Part shown: positions 49,123 to 59,559 of the stretch, in pieces | Position numbering within the stretch: position 1 is the first letter of the stretch | Layout: each line of letters begins with the position of its first letter | DNA from: Neurospora tetraspora | Taxonomy: Eukaryota; Ascomycota; Sordariomycetes; Sordariales; Sordariaceae | NCBI RefSeq assembly: GCF_033439725.1 | Contig: NW_026944386.1 | Coordinates: forward strand, 1,426,001 to 1,490,000 | DNA length: 64,000 nucleotides | Direction of reading: 5' to 3' | The notes under the pieces: generated by a model | Databases searched by the model: none | Seen by the model: the letters and a program-made list of their open reading frames with translations, nothing else | Told to the model about the DNA's origin: nothing | Position numbers and translations under genes: made by a program

Positions 49123-50619
49123 AGACAATAGAGCGGGACAAATGATAATATAGATTTCATTAAATACGAATAGTTTAATACCCCGTTTAAATTTATTACC
49201 GCCTCGGGTAAGAAGTATATTACGAATATTATTTGCGGTTTTTATTATAATTTTTAGGAATTAGTTTATATTAATATCTATGCTATATATAGGGTAGAAA
49301 TTAATAAATATTTTCGGCTTAGGGCGGTCCCTTGCCCGAGCATTTTAAGACGGTAATTAATTAGTATTTTAAATAATACTTTTTAACTATATAAATTTTA
49401 TAGGGGAGACGATAGAGCAGAGTATAATTTTCTTAAACATCCAGATTTAATAATAAGTCCTATATTTCGAAATATCGGATAAAAGTCCGAAAGATTTTCT
49501 TATCGTTCTCTTAGGAAGCTATTAATAATTTCGGACAAAAAAGCCTTAATATATTCGAAGGAAGAAGTGAAATAGGATGAACCGCTTTAATCTTTATTCC
49601 TTTTAAAAGTATAATTATATTTTAAAGATAGTTTATTCCGGCCGAATTCGGGGTATTAAATTTAATAGAATGAATAAAAACCTAAATACTTAGGAAACGT
49701 TTCTTAAAATTGTAGTCCGGTTGAGACGTTAGTATTAATATATTAGTAGAAGCGGAGGAATTTACTAAGGTTAGAGAAGGCGAAAGTATTAAAGTTATAA
49801 AAATATTAGATCCTAATGAAGTAGAAGCGACGGTATATAGAGGAAGGAATTAAGGGTTAATTATTATAAATAATATTATAATTTGGTTCTCCGAATAAAA
49901 TAGTATATTTAAAACTATTACGTTTTCGGAGGGCTACTTCGTTTAGAAAGTCTTCGTTTGGGACGAAGGGGGCGAGCTATGAAATAGCGTGGATAAATTT
50001 ATATTTTTTAAATAATTATAATAGTATATATTATTTAAGAGAATATTTAATTTAAAGAATTAGAAGATAAATAATTTAATAATATTCCGAATATTAATTA
50101 GCGCTTTCCTTCTAATTTACCCTAATTATTATCATTAAATAATAGTTTTTCCTTTTTAATTTTAGGGTTCTCTTAGAGAATTATCTATATAGTACGTTTA
50201 TTAGCGTTAGGTAGAGCAATAAGTATTGAATTTTATTAGATTGTTGTATAACTTTTACAGAATATTGAATTTTTTAAGATGTTGCTTATAGCCGCCTTAG
50301 CGATTTTAGGAGAAATAGTAGAAATTTGGATAGGATTAGGATTTTTTTACCCTTTGAGGCGGATTTTAATATTAGGTTAGTATTCGATTTATTTTAAAAT
50401 TAATTTAAACTCTTCGTTTCGGTTATATACGATAGGAAAGTAAATTATATTTATTTTATTTTTCGTAGAAATAATTTAGAAATCAGGGTTAGGATTTACG
50501 TTAAACAACTAAATTAAATTAAGTATTGGGTATGACTTTAAACAATTATTAGGATAAACATAATTTCGTCTTCTACGTATTTTATTCTAATTATAATTTG
50601 GAAGTAATATAATAGTTTA

Positions 50620-50637
50620 TTTAAATTCTATAAGGGT
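50620..50637 (-). repeat. Hairpin-family arm, copy 11
   Basis: TTTAAATTCTATAAGGG; partner arm not recognised. Confidence 0.55.
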
Positions 50638-50764
50638 AATAAATATTATTGGGGTAAATATATTTTTAATTTTATCCTTACGTATTTTATTCTATTATAT
50701 TATTTAATTTTATATCATGATTTTAAATTATTTAATTATTATTTGAATATTATAATTTAGACTC

Positions 50765-50920
50765 TATTTAAATCTTATAGGGGTAATATCCCCTACGTAT
50801 ATAGGATTTGAATTTTAGGGGGTGAAATGTCTTCCCCTATGGGATTTAGATAGCTATCGCTAATTTAACCCTAGTAGGGGAAGAAATAATTAAGTGAATA
50901 CCCTTATAGGATTTAGATAG
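50765..50920. repeat. Hairpin cluster, copies 12-14
   Basis: A full palindrome at 50765-50812 (ATTTAAATCTTATAGGGG / CCCCTACGTATATAGGATTTGAAT), a single arm at 50833-50850 (TTCCCCTATGGGATTTAGAT) and another at 50900-50918 (ACCCTTATAGGATTTAGAT). Confidence 0.75.
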
Positions 50921-50993
50921 TATTTATTACGAAATTCTTACCCATTTATAACGTACCTACTATATAAAGTAGATTTTTAATATATTATTCTAT

Positions 50994-51118
50994 AGTCCGT
51001 CAGCGTAAGTGGTAATACGGTTAGTATTATTTTAGTATTAATTGTAGGCGGGAAAATAGACATTTGGGTAATAATTTAATATATTAGTAAGCCGCCGGTT
51101 TAAACCCGGGGCGGATTA
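50994..51118 (+). tRNA. tRNA-like sequence, intron-bearing or degenerate
   Basis: Ends pair as a 7-bp acceptor stem, AGTCCGT with GCGGATT (G-T pairs allowed). The 3' part has a T-arm-like block CCGGTTTAAACCCGG, where a B box GGTTCGAACCC would lie before RIP. The 5' part has an A-box-like AGCGTAAGTGGTAA. An anticodon stem TTAGT/ATTAG is possible if about 50 bases form an intron. A T-run (CTTTTACTTTTTTTTTT) follows, as a Pol III terminator would. D-stem is poor and the anticodon cannot be fixed. Likely a decayed tRNA gene or tRNA-derived repeat; not a confident functional tRNA. Confidence 0.35.
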
Positions 51119-51199
51119 ATCTTTTACTTTTTTTTTTATTTAAATTCTAATTCCCTATATTAATACCTTGTAAATATATTATATTATATTGCCTTTGGA

Positions 51200-53094
51200 A
51201 ATATCCTACAAAATGCGAAATATACGCAAGATTAATTTATATTATTAGTACCCTAAATTATTTTTAATTTAATTTATATAAATATTTAGAGGTTTATTAG
51301 ATAGTAATTGTACAAAATCGTTATTAGAATTAAAATTATCATTAAAATATACCCGTTCGCCCTTATTACTCTTAATAATTATTTCTCTTATATTCTTTTC
51401 TATTTATTTAGTAACCCTCTTAGGGTCTTAGATAGTCGCCTACTTATTTATTCGCAATAGTTCAAACTTTTTCTCGTTAAATATATTGAGTTTCGATTTT
51501 AATAGTATAGTAAGCCTAACTTGGAGGATATTGGGGGTATTAAATCCCGGATCGCTAGGCGATTAAAATTCTGTAATATTTCGCCGCCTTTAATCGTTTT
51601 AGCATATTGTATATACGTAATTAATAACGGTTTATTTATAGACAGATTTGTATGTCTATTAGTTTAATAAGTTCTTATATCGTTTTTAATAACTTTCTGG
51701 ATAGTTGCGGTATATAGATTAATAGTAAAAAACCGGACGAACATAATCTTAGTATTATAGGTCGAATTCTTGTTTTATTTAATATCGAATGCAAAGGATA
51801 CGTTAACGTACTCGAGGGCTATATTAATCGCTTTCTATTAATTATTAACTATAGAGTACTATATTATATTAGATTATTAAATAGTATCGGCGAACGATTC
51901 GTTTATAATTTTAAAACGAGATAAATATACGAAGTAAAATATTTCGGGTCCGTAATTACTAGATTTACTACTATAGAATAAGATAGGAAGGAGGCTTATT
52001 ATTTCTTATATGATGTTATAATCCCTTAATAAGATAATTTCGTTGAGGATTATAAAGATACGAATAATTTATAAGTAATAATATATATTGCAATAGTTAA
52101 TATTAAGCGCCCCTGAAGGCGTTTTATACCCAGTCTACATAATTGCCGAAAAGACTTTATCGTTAATTAAAGAAAATTATTAATTAATAAAAGCCTGTTT
52201 AACGCTTTTTATATTCTATTATATAGAGGATTTAATAATATTAAATTCCAATATATAATTATAGTCGACGAGCTTAGCAATAAGGAAGGTTAAGATTTTA
52301 GAGGTAAATATATCTTTGAATAAATACCGACCGTTATAAAATTTAGTATTATATTATTTTATTATCTTATCCCTTCTAAGACTTTAGATATTTTATATTA
52401 TAAGAAGTTAAAAGACGCGAAATACTATATTGACGTAGTTTATAAGGATATAAAAGAACGTAGATATAAGAAGAGTTTATTATTTATAATTATATACGTA
52501 GTTAATTTTAAGTTAGTCGAAAATAATATGGTGAATAAAAGACGTTATTTTTTAGTTACTATGGACGAGGATAAATTAGTCGCTGAAATTATCCTTATTA
52601 AGTCTGAGAATATTAAGGAAGAGTTTGTTATAAAATCGATAAACGCTAGCGAGTTTACTTTCGTCCTTTAGAATTGCCGGGGTTTATAGGATATAACTTT
52701 TAGCGGTTTTCAATTGTTTAACGATTGGGAAAAGAGGGATAGATTATTTTAATTTCGACCCGAATATAGTAGTTAATCGATTTTTAGTAAGATAACGGGC
52801 TACGTTATCGAAGGATGGTAGCGTAATGTTTAAATAGTTAAAAGTTATTCTAATTCGAATTTAATATATAGGCGTTATTAAAATAGTGTAAACGGGCCGT
52901 AAATATTAGGATTGCTAATAAGGAAAGAAGTAGTAAGATTCTATATAATATTCTTCCAACTGATATTAAAATTTTATATATAGTTTATAAAATTAAAGTT
53001 ATTATAAATAATAATTATATTCGGATTATAGCTAACGAGTTTAAAGTTTATTTATGATTATATAAGTATATAAAAAAAATAGCGGAGGTAGGGA
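51200..53094 (+). pseudogene. Unrecognised coding remnant in unit G
   Basis: A plus-strand frame from about 51830 to 52900 is readable with RIP-type stops: SKTLDILYYKKLKDAKYYIDVVYKDIKER near 52376-52460, VNKRRYFLVTMDEDKLVAEIILI near 52532-52605, and SINASEFTFVL.NCRGL near 52638-52690. Its length and low stop density suggest a former protein gene. Nothing diagnostic of a transposase, recombinase or helicase was seen. 51200-51830 is less readable. Confidence 0.4.
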
Positions 53095-53142
53095 TATTTA
53101 AATTTTATAAGGGGTGGAGGTCTGCTCCTATAGGATTTAAAT
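53095..53142. repeat. Palindromic hairpin element, copy 15
   Basis: Arms ATTTAAATTTTATAAGGGG and CTCCTATAGGATTTAAAT. Confidence 0.8.
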
Positions 53143-53411
53143 ATTAGGTTACGTATTATAGAAATATTAATAAAACGGTTAATGGTTTATAGCGTAATTC
53201 TATAAGAAGAAACTATATTAAACCGGGCTAGTATATTATATACGCGTAATTATATAGTAATATTCTGAAAGTAGATACCGAATAATTTCGGGATAAATAT
53301 GTTTATTTAGGGTATATAGGAGTTTATAGTAATAAATACTATTATAATTATGCGATTATAGATCTCCCCTTTTTTCCGAATATTGTCTTTTAATTCATGA
53401 GAACCCTAGTA

Positions 53412-53425
53412 GGCGCGTTATTATA
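53412..53425. repeat. Left 14-bp target duplication of SINE
   Basis: GGCGCGTTATTATA, identical to 54091-54104. Confidence 0.9.
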
Positions 53426-53960
53426 ATAATAATGATCTTATTCACGCTTTGACTGTCTAATTTAACTAGTCGCCTATTTAGGCATGCGGTCCTTCGTCGT
53501 TTAAAGCCGGGCGGAAAAACCGTATATCCGCCGATACCGGGTAAAAACCTCCCGCGTCTTTACATCTATTGTTTCCTTCGTTCATTCCAAGCCTTCCCTT
53601 CGTTATCCTCTTATAGCCAGCCCCTCCACCCCCACCCTTTCTTCACCGCCCCGGGGACCGTCTGTTTTTATTCGGGGTAATATTTTAGGGGGAGGGGAGA
53701 AGGGACTTACGGATTTTCGATCGGCGTTCTTAAGGTCTTCTTTCGGCCCGAGGGCCTTAAATTCGAGGCGAGGGCAATCATTACCATACTTACTTAGGGA
53801 ATCGTTCGCTAATTAGGCAGATGGCTGTCGTGTCACCATACGGGGTGATTGCTTTTCGAAGTAGAAAGAATCGACCCGAATCCACTTTTCGGCGGGGTAC
53901 CCAGGGTTTTGGACTAGGGATAGCCCTACAAGTTTAACTACGTACTTAGGGTGGGGGAAG

Positions 53961-53990
53961 AATTCCAAGCCGAAAAATTCCAAGCCGAAA
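53961..53990. repeat. 15-bp tandem duplication in the SINE body
   Basis: AATTCCAAGCCGAAA repeated twice head to tail, just downstream of the tRNA head in SINE orientation. Confidence 0.8.
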
Positions 53991-54005
53991 AGATCGGATG
54001 GAAGA

Positions 54006-54090
54006 GAGGGGAGCGGGATTCGAACCTACGACCTTACGGAAATCGCAAGGCAAATCCAAGCCCAGATCTTCCCAATTGAGCTATCCCCCC
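54006..54090 (-). tRNA. tRNA-derived SINE head with A and B boxes
   Basis: 85 nt. Acceptor stem GGGGGGA pairs with TCCCCTC (one G-T pair). TAGCTCAATTGGGA is a good A box and GGTTCGAATCC a perfect B box with a TTCGAAT loop. T-stem has one mismatch. The D-stem GCTC/GATC has one mismatch. The middle can fold as a small stem GGC/GCC with loop TTGGATTT, then a 7-bp hairpin CCTTGCG/CGTAAGG. Length and the extra hairpin resemble a type II (Ser/Leu) tRNA, but isotype and anticodon are not secure. Because it abuts a target duplication it is a SINE head rather than a free tRNA gene. Confidence 0.7.
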
Positions 54091-54104
54091 GGCGCGTTAT
54101 TATA
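54091..54104. repeat. Right 14-bp target duplication of SINE
   Basis: GGCGCGTTATTATA, identical to 53412-53425, directly adjoining the 5' end of the tRNA head. Confidence 0.9.
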
Positions 54105-54235
54105 TATATAGCGTAGTAAGTAATTTTATTAATTCGGGGGTAATTCTTATTAGGGTTCTATATGTAGATCGAAGACGAAAGCGAATTTATATAATATTAG
54201 AAATATTTTTAATAGTAGGAGTATTACTAGCGAAT

Positions 54236-54560
54236 TGTTATTGGATTACCTATGACTATGCCTTGTACATGTACGGCTCCTGCTATTGGTACTCGAGCCT
54301 CGTACTATGCTATTATTATTATATTATTGGCCAATAGTATATTACGTATATATGTACGTATAGGTCTAGCTCTAGGCATAGCTCAGCCCTACCCTATATC
54401 GCCAGACTTCTATATACTTCTCCCTCTTCCTCTCTTCGTACAATTACGTATATTTAACTTACCCCTTAACTATCGCTTTGCCCCGTAATAATTAATTATA
54501 CTTACTATTACGTTGCGAGCGTATAACCCTATTCTAATTAATTAATTGCTGCCGTTATAA
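54236..54560 (+). repeat. Possible 5' LTR / leader of H
   Basis: Starts TGTTATTGGATTACC with moderate base composition and lies directly upstream of the gag-like region. No second copy is in the window, so both ends are provisional. The 78-codon open frame inside (54252-54488) has no recognisable product. Confidence 0.35.
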
Positions 54561-54799
54561 GATTTTCCGATGTGCCCGCGATTGTCGTACTATGATAAGA
54601 GTCCGACTTTGAATTTAATAAATACTATAATTATACCGCAATTCTTACGGAGCGCTTATAAAATAATATACCGCTCCTTAAATTATAAAGTAGCCTTCCT
54701 TTCTATATTAATCGAATTAATTAATATTGTCCGTTACCAATACCAACGTCGCGATTTTTACTGTCGGTTCAATTATCGACCCCGCTTACGAATAATTAT

Positions 54800-56400
54800 T
54801 CGAGAATATTACTAAGGCCTTTAACGGTTACTTAAACCCAAATAACCCAATTGAGTAGTCCGTTTTCGACTTCGCCTTACAATTCGCTAACTACGCCGCC
54901 TTCCCTTACGTAATTATCGCGCTTACCCGAGTTATTTATAAGGATATAATTAAAGCTAATAATTTTACCGCTACCGCGGAGGATGCGCTTATTAATAAGG
55001 ACGCTATGATTATTAATCTCAATCCCAAAATTATAAATTTAAATAATAAAGTCGGTTACTTCGAAAAGTAATCTATAATTATTTAGAGTAATTTCGTCGA
55101 TATTAATACTTCTTTCAACGACGCTAACGAAGCGTATAATAAATTAAAGAAAGACTCTACGTCTAAAATTAAGGAAAAGAACGATACTATTAAAGACCTT
55201 CAGAAGATTATCGGTCTAAAGGTAGTCCCCCCCGAATTTATCCCTTTATTTAATAACGACGACGATATATTTACTACTATCCCCAAATCCTGGATTAGTA
55301 AAGACCCCAAAGCTTTTATAAGCAAGGGTAATATTATAATTAAACGTATTAAATCCTATTGCGCTTAGCGCATTAAAATCGAACTATATTAGTTTTAAAA
55401 CTTATAATATTTCGAGGCCGACGAACGCTTTAAATTCGTTTAAATTATACAATATTTTAGTAGCGCTACGTTTTACGCCTTATTCCCCTAGATTATACCG
55501 TTATTAAAAGAAACCGATATAAATAAAAGGAAGTAGAAAATTAGCCAAGATTTCCTCGTTTATTTAGACACTAAATATAATTATATAGACTTTACTCTAA
55601 AGTTTTATTGTAAATTTGAGGGTTTGAAGATACATAAAGGATAGAAGTAATTTAATTTCGAAAATAAATTTATTACCCTTATCGACCGATACGATTTAGA
55701 TAATACTATAGAAACCTATTATTTTAAAATAAAAGTTACTAATAATATCCGTAACGTAATCGCGTACTAATAAGACCTTCCCGCTCTCAACGCTTACGAG
55801 AAGTAACTTACCCTTTACTACAAATTCGGTATTAATTTCGAGGATTGCGATTAGCGTAATTAAAACGCTACCCCCTTCTATAATAATAATTCTAATAGTA
55901 AACGAAAAAGCGGAGGTAATATTTCTAATACTAAACGTACTACTATTTAAAGCGGTAATGCCATAAATATTAATACTATATCCGCTCTTAATATTTTATT
56001 AGCTAAAATAATTAATAAGGCTATCTTCGACTACCGTTTCTAAAATAACCTCTATAAGCGCTACGGTAGGGAGGGCTATTAGGCTATCAATTATCGCAAT
56101 AGTATTAATACTAATATCCTTCGTACTAAAAGAAATAGGAACCGCCGCAATAATTACGGTCGTAGTAATAATAATAATAACGCCGGCGCCGCCAAACCCG
56201 CTATAGGCTAGGCTAGTTATAGTAACGCCGCCCGCGTCAACGCTATAGGTATTAAAAAGGCCGCTCCTACCGCTCCCACTACTATAACTACTCTAACCCC
56301 GGCTACCCCCATTATTAAATATAGCGTAGGAAATATAACGCCTCCCTATTAAATCGCGCGGAAAAGTTATCGTTTATAATAATAATAAAAGAGGAGAATA
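54800..56400 (+). pseudogene. gag of Gypsy element H
   Basis: Plus strand shows helical, charged stretches near 55080-55240, an Asp-rich DDD segment near 55255 and a basic, Asn/Gly/Arg-rich segment near 56100-56330. A zinc knuckle was not identified. It lies between the leader and the protease of the same strand. Fossil. Confidence 0.5.
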
Positions 56401-56489
56401 TAAATTTAGTAAATTTAAAAGTAATTTAATTAAAAAAACTAACTTTAAATAGCTATAATAATAAATCTATCCTCCTTCCTATTTATATC

Positions 56490-56830
56490 TTTTATAGATT
56501 ATATAATATTAAAAATAAATATACCGCTTTAATCAATAGCGGGTACTCTACGCTCCCTTTTATCGATTATATTTCTACTATATAATTAATTATATTTCTT
56601 TTAAAGTTACTTAAACTAAAGGTACTATTTCTCGCTAATAGAGTACCGTAGGGATTAATTATTAAATATTACCAAACCTAATTAAAGATCGGATATTATA
56701 TAGAGACGATCTTATTATTAATTTATAATTTAGTAGCCGACTACCCTATTATTCTTAATATACTCTAATTAAAATAGTATAACCCCGTAGTTTCGTAACC
56801 AGATAATTTAATTACTTTTATAAAAAAGTA
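56490..56830 (+). pseudogene. Protease of Gypsy element H
   Basis: Reads ALINSGYSTLPFIDYI (the position of the catalytic D-S/T-G), then ETILLLIYNLVADYPIIL, a typical distal retropepsin segment. Fossil. Confidence 0.65.
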
Positions 56831-57879
56831 CGCCGGTCGATACTTACTAATAAATTGACTAATTACCCTTCAACAGGTACCTAAGGTATAGGACTACCGT
56901 TAATACTATACCGAGACTATCGACTACGTAGTTATTCTATTACTACTCATAAAAATAAATAATAAAAAAGACTTCGAACCCATTATTATTAAAGATTTTA
57001 ACCCTATAATTACTAACCGCTTTATTCCCGCCTAACGAATAAAGAGAATAGCGAAATAACGATTAGCGAGGTTAAAAACGCGCCGAGCGCGCTCTAATAC
57101 CCCAACGCCCGCCTTAAATCCCTCCATTACCCCAAAACCCCCCGTTATTCTAAAACCTACCCAATTAACCGCCAAACCCGTAATCTACTATTAAATCGCC
57201 GGAACGTAGAAGTCTAACGTAAATTATTATATCCTAATCTACCGAACCTATTATTCGAACGACCCTATTAACTCGAATAATATTAAGGACCTTAATATAG
57301 CGAACTTTAATTAATTTTATAAAATATATAAATTAAAAGTATTTTATATTTAGTACGAGGAAATTAAGGAGGTTATTAAAGAAGCTAGAGCGGAAAAGGA
57401 AGCCCGGGCTAAAGAGAGAAAGGGAGGCGCCCCAAATTCTAAGGGAGGAGATAATAAAGGCATTATCGATAGAGCGGTAAGGATAGGATAGATACTTCGT
57501 TAATAGATTTATTAATAGAAAAAATAGTAAAGGAAATTATCATTAAAAAGGGCGTAAAATATAAAATGCTATTAAGGAAGCGTTTTTATAAATAGATTAA
57601 TACTTACGTTAGTAAAAACCCTAAAGTCGCCGTACGCGCCGCTAAAATCGCTAACGAAGTATATTTAAATAGTATTAAGGGAGATTTCGAATAATACGAA
57701 GAAGCTATTAAAATTACTAAAATCATTGAAGAGGACGTTATTAAATTCTACGAAAAGGTTGATAAATCCTTTAAGACCGATTAAAAAATTAAAAAGAAAT
57801 TCCCTAACTAATACTAAAAGTATATCGACGTTTTTAAATTAAAGAAGGTTATAGTTATACCCCCGTACTACGCTTGTAA

Positions 57880-59260
57880 TTTAAAAATTGAGTTTAAGCC
57901 GGGTAAACAATTATTATATTCTTAATCCCGCCTATTTAATTTAAACGAATTAAATATTATTAAAAAATAGATTGATGATAACCTTAAGAGTAATTTTATT
58001 CGGCCTTCCTAATTAAAAGCCGTTTCCCCTATCCTCCTTATAAAGAAACTAAGCGGAGGAATATATATTTACGTCGATTACTAAAGGATTAATAACGTTA
58101 CCTTCAAAAGTAAATACCCATTCCTACTAATAAGAAAAATTTTGGACGCTATTTAGAAAATAAAAATCTTTACTAAGCTAAATATTATCGCCGCCTTTAA
58201 TTATATCCGTATCGTAAAGGAATACAAATAATTATTAACGTTCATTACACGTTTTAAACTCTTTAAATCCTTAATATATCCTTTCGAACTCTAAAGCGCC
58301 CCTAGTACCTTCTAGAACTACGTAAACGATATTCTATATAATATTTTCAATGTATATACGATAGCATATTTGGATAATATTCTAATGTTTTCCAATAACG
58401 AAGTAGAATATAAGAAGTATATTAACGACGTCCTTAAATAGCTAAAACTAACCTACAAATAGATATCGATAAATACGAATTTTATATTAAAAAAACTAAA
58501 TACTTTAAGCTAATTATTATACCGGGAAGTATCGAAATAGACCTAAAGAAAATTAAAGCTATCGCGGACTAATAATTCCCCACTTTTAAAAAATTCTTAT
58601 AAAGCTTTCTAGGCTTTATTAACTTCTACCGTCGTTTTATTAAAAAATTCTTATCAATAGTAGTACTACTCTACGACCTCACAAAGTGTTGTGGTGGGGT
58701 CTGTCCCACTCCCCTTCACTGGCATTGTCACGTGGGCCCAGCCAGCCCACACCACCATGTATTTTAGCCCTCCACATTTCTTTTCCCTTTCTTCTCTAGC
58801 TTAGGACAATCAACACACTTCTTGTGCCCACGAGTCCAAGACAAAGAGGGATATAGAATAGGACTAAACCCTAACCTAACAAACTACTTTCGAAACTTTA
58901 AAAGCAATTTTCAATAGCGGACCAACTTTACGTATATATAATTAGGTAAAGAAAACAATTATTAAAACCGACGCTTCCAACGAGGCCTCTAGCGGCACCC
59001 TATTATAATACGGCCATAATAAAATCTTATACCCGGTAGCCTACTTGTTACGGTACACCGCTTAGGAATACAACTATAATATTTATAATAAGGAATTACT
59101 AGCTATTATTAAAGTATTAAAAGAATAGAAATTAAAATTCGAAAGTATTTAATAATTGTTTAATATCCTAATAAATTATAAAAATTTAAAAACTTTTATT
59201 ACCAATAAGCAACTAACCCCGCGCTATATATGATAATTATAGTTCCTATCCTATTTCGAT
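57880..59260 (+). pseudogene. RT and RNase H of Gypsy element H
   Basis: RT blocks in order: LSGGIYIYVDY (58050-58085), TKLNIIAAFNYIRI (58174-58215), NYVNDILYNIF and YTIAYLDNILMFSN (about 58320-58395, the YxDD region). After the insertion at 58687-58881, RNase H begins with IIKTDASNEASSGTLL (about 58950-59000) and NYNIYNKELLAIIKVL. Fossil with many breaks. Confidence 0.75.
58687..58881. mobile_element. 195-bp GC-normal insertion in H
   Basis: Sharp jump in composition inside the RT/RNase H junction. Begins TGTTGTGGTGGGG and ends CCTAACCTAACA, i.e. TG...CA with a short imperfect inverted TGTTG/TAACA end, as in an LTR. The flanks (CAAAG / AACTA) do not give a clean 5-bp duplication, so solo LTR versus another short element is undecided. 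Not RIP-marked; no coding. Confidence 0.55.
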
Positions 59261-59553
59261 TTTCTAATCCGCTATACCTCCGGCTCGAAAATCTATACCC
59301 TAACGTTTTAAGTAAAAAACCGGAAGACGTCCCGCTAAATATAAACGACTACCGTTTAAAGGTTAAGAACCGTAACTTTATCGACCCTGCCCGTTTTGAA
59401 GAAGGCTACTTGGAAACCCTATCTAATATTACTATCGATAATATAGAAGTAGACGAAGAAGTATTCCTATTAATACTAAATGCCTTGAAGGAGCCGGAGA
59501 AGTCTACGGACGATATTATTAACGATAGTTACGTTAAATCCATATTAATATAA
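59230..59553 (+). pseudogene. RNase H-integrase linker of H (open stretch)
   Basis: The longest open frame in H, 107 codons. Its first part (YLRLENLYPNVLSKKPEDVPLN) matches the RNase H end and the DALSRKPEDLP-type linker of fungal Gypsy pol. It then continues in an acidic stretch before the integrase. It is part of pol, not an independent gene. Confidence 0.65.
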
Positions 59554-59559
59554 AAAGTA

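Larger units (their letters stand above)
48571..49478 (+). repeat. Repeated module, period about 282 bp
   Basis: 48941-49137 and 49223-49420 align (CGAATATTATTT, TTTTCGGCTTAGGGCGGTCCC, then a hairpin arm and GGGGAGAC.ATAGAGC). In addition 48571-48645 aligns with 49415-49478 (AGAGCA.GGTATAATTTT..TTAAAC and ATTTCGAAATAT.GGATAAAA). The offset between the outer pair is about three periods, so this is a degraded tandem or segmental repeat. Confidence 0.65.
53426..54090 (-). mobile_element. tRNA-headed SINE, 665 bp
   Basis: On the minus strand it starts exactly with a tRNA-like head (54090 down to 54006) and continues as a GC-normal body. It ends in an ATT-repeat tail (plus-strand ATAATAATAATGAT at 53426-53439). 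Perfect 14-bp direct repeats (GGCGCGTTATTATA) flank it. Head with Pol III A and B boxes, simple-repeat 3' tail and long target duplications are the defining marks of a SINE mobilised by a LINE. The body has a 15-bp tandem duplication (AATTCCAAGCCGAAA, 53961-53990) and no long open frame. 665 bp is long for a SINE, so a composite body or an unusual family is possible. It lacks RIP, implying recent arrival or low copy number. Confidence 0.8.
45597..54235 (+). mobile_element. Unit G, right part
   Basis: Continuation of G after F, starting mid-repeat at 45597. It holds an Asp/Ser-rich coding remnant (45.9-47.65 kb), a repeated module of about 282 bp (48.57-49.48), a tRNA-like sequence (50994-51117), an unrecognised coding stretch (51.8-53.0) and seven or more arms or complete copies of the hairpin family. 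A tRNA-headed SINE is inserted at 53426-54090. The right end is not defined; it must lie before the Gypsy H leader at about 54236. Confidence 0.5.

Noticed and set aside
27294-53142. CRISPR-like array made of the recurring CCTATAGGATTTAAAT motif
   Set aside because: Spacing is irregular (tens of bases to several kb) and the units are inverted pairs; the organism is a eukaryote.
26399-54235. Starship-type giant element or Polinton
   Set aside because: I found no DUF3435-like tyrosine recombinase, no protein-primed polymerase, no capsid-like gene and no terminal inverted repeats; the idea is not supported by what can be read.
54252-54488. 78-codon hydrophobic open frame as a membrane protein gene
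   Set aside because: It lies in the presumed LTR/leader of Gypsy H, and has no homologue I recognise or gene context.
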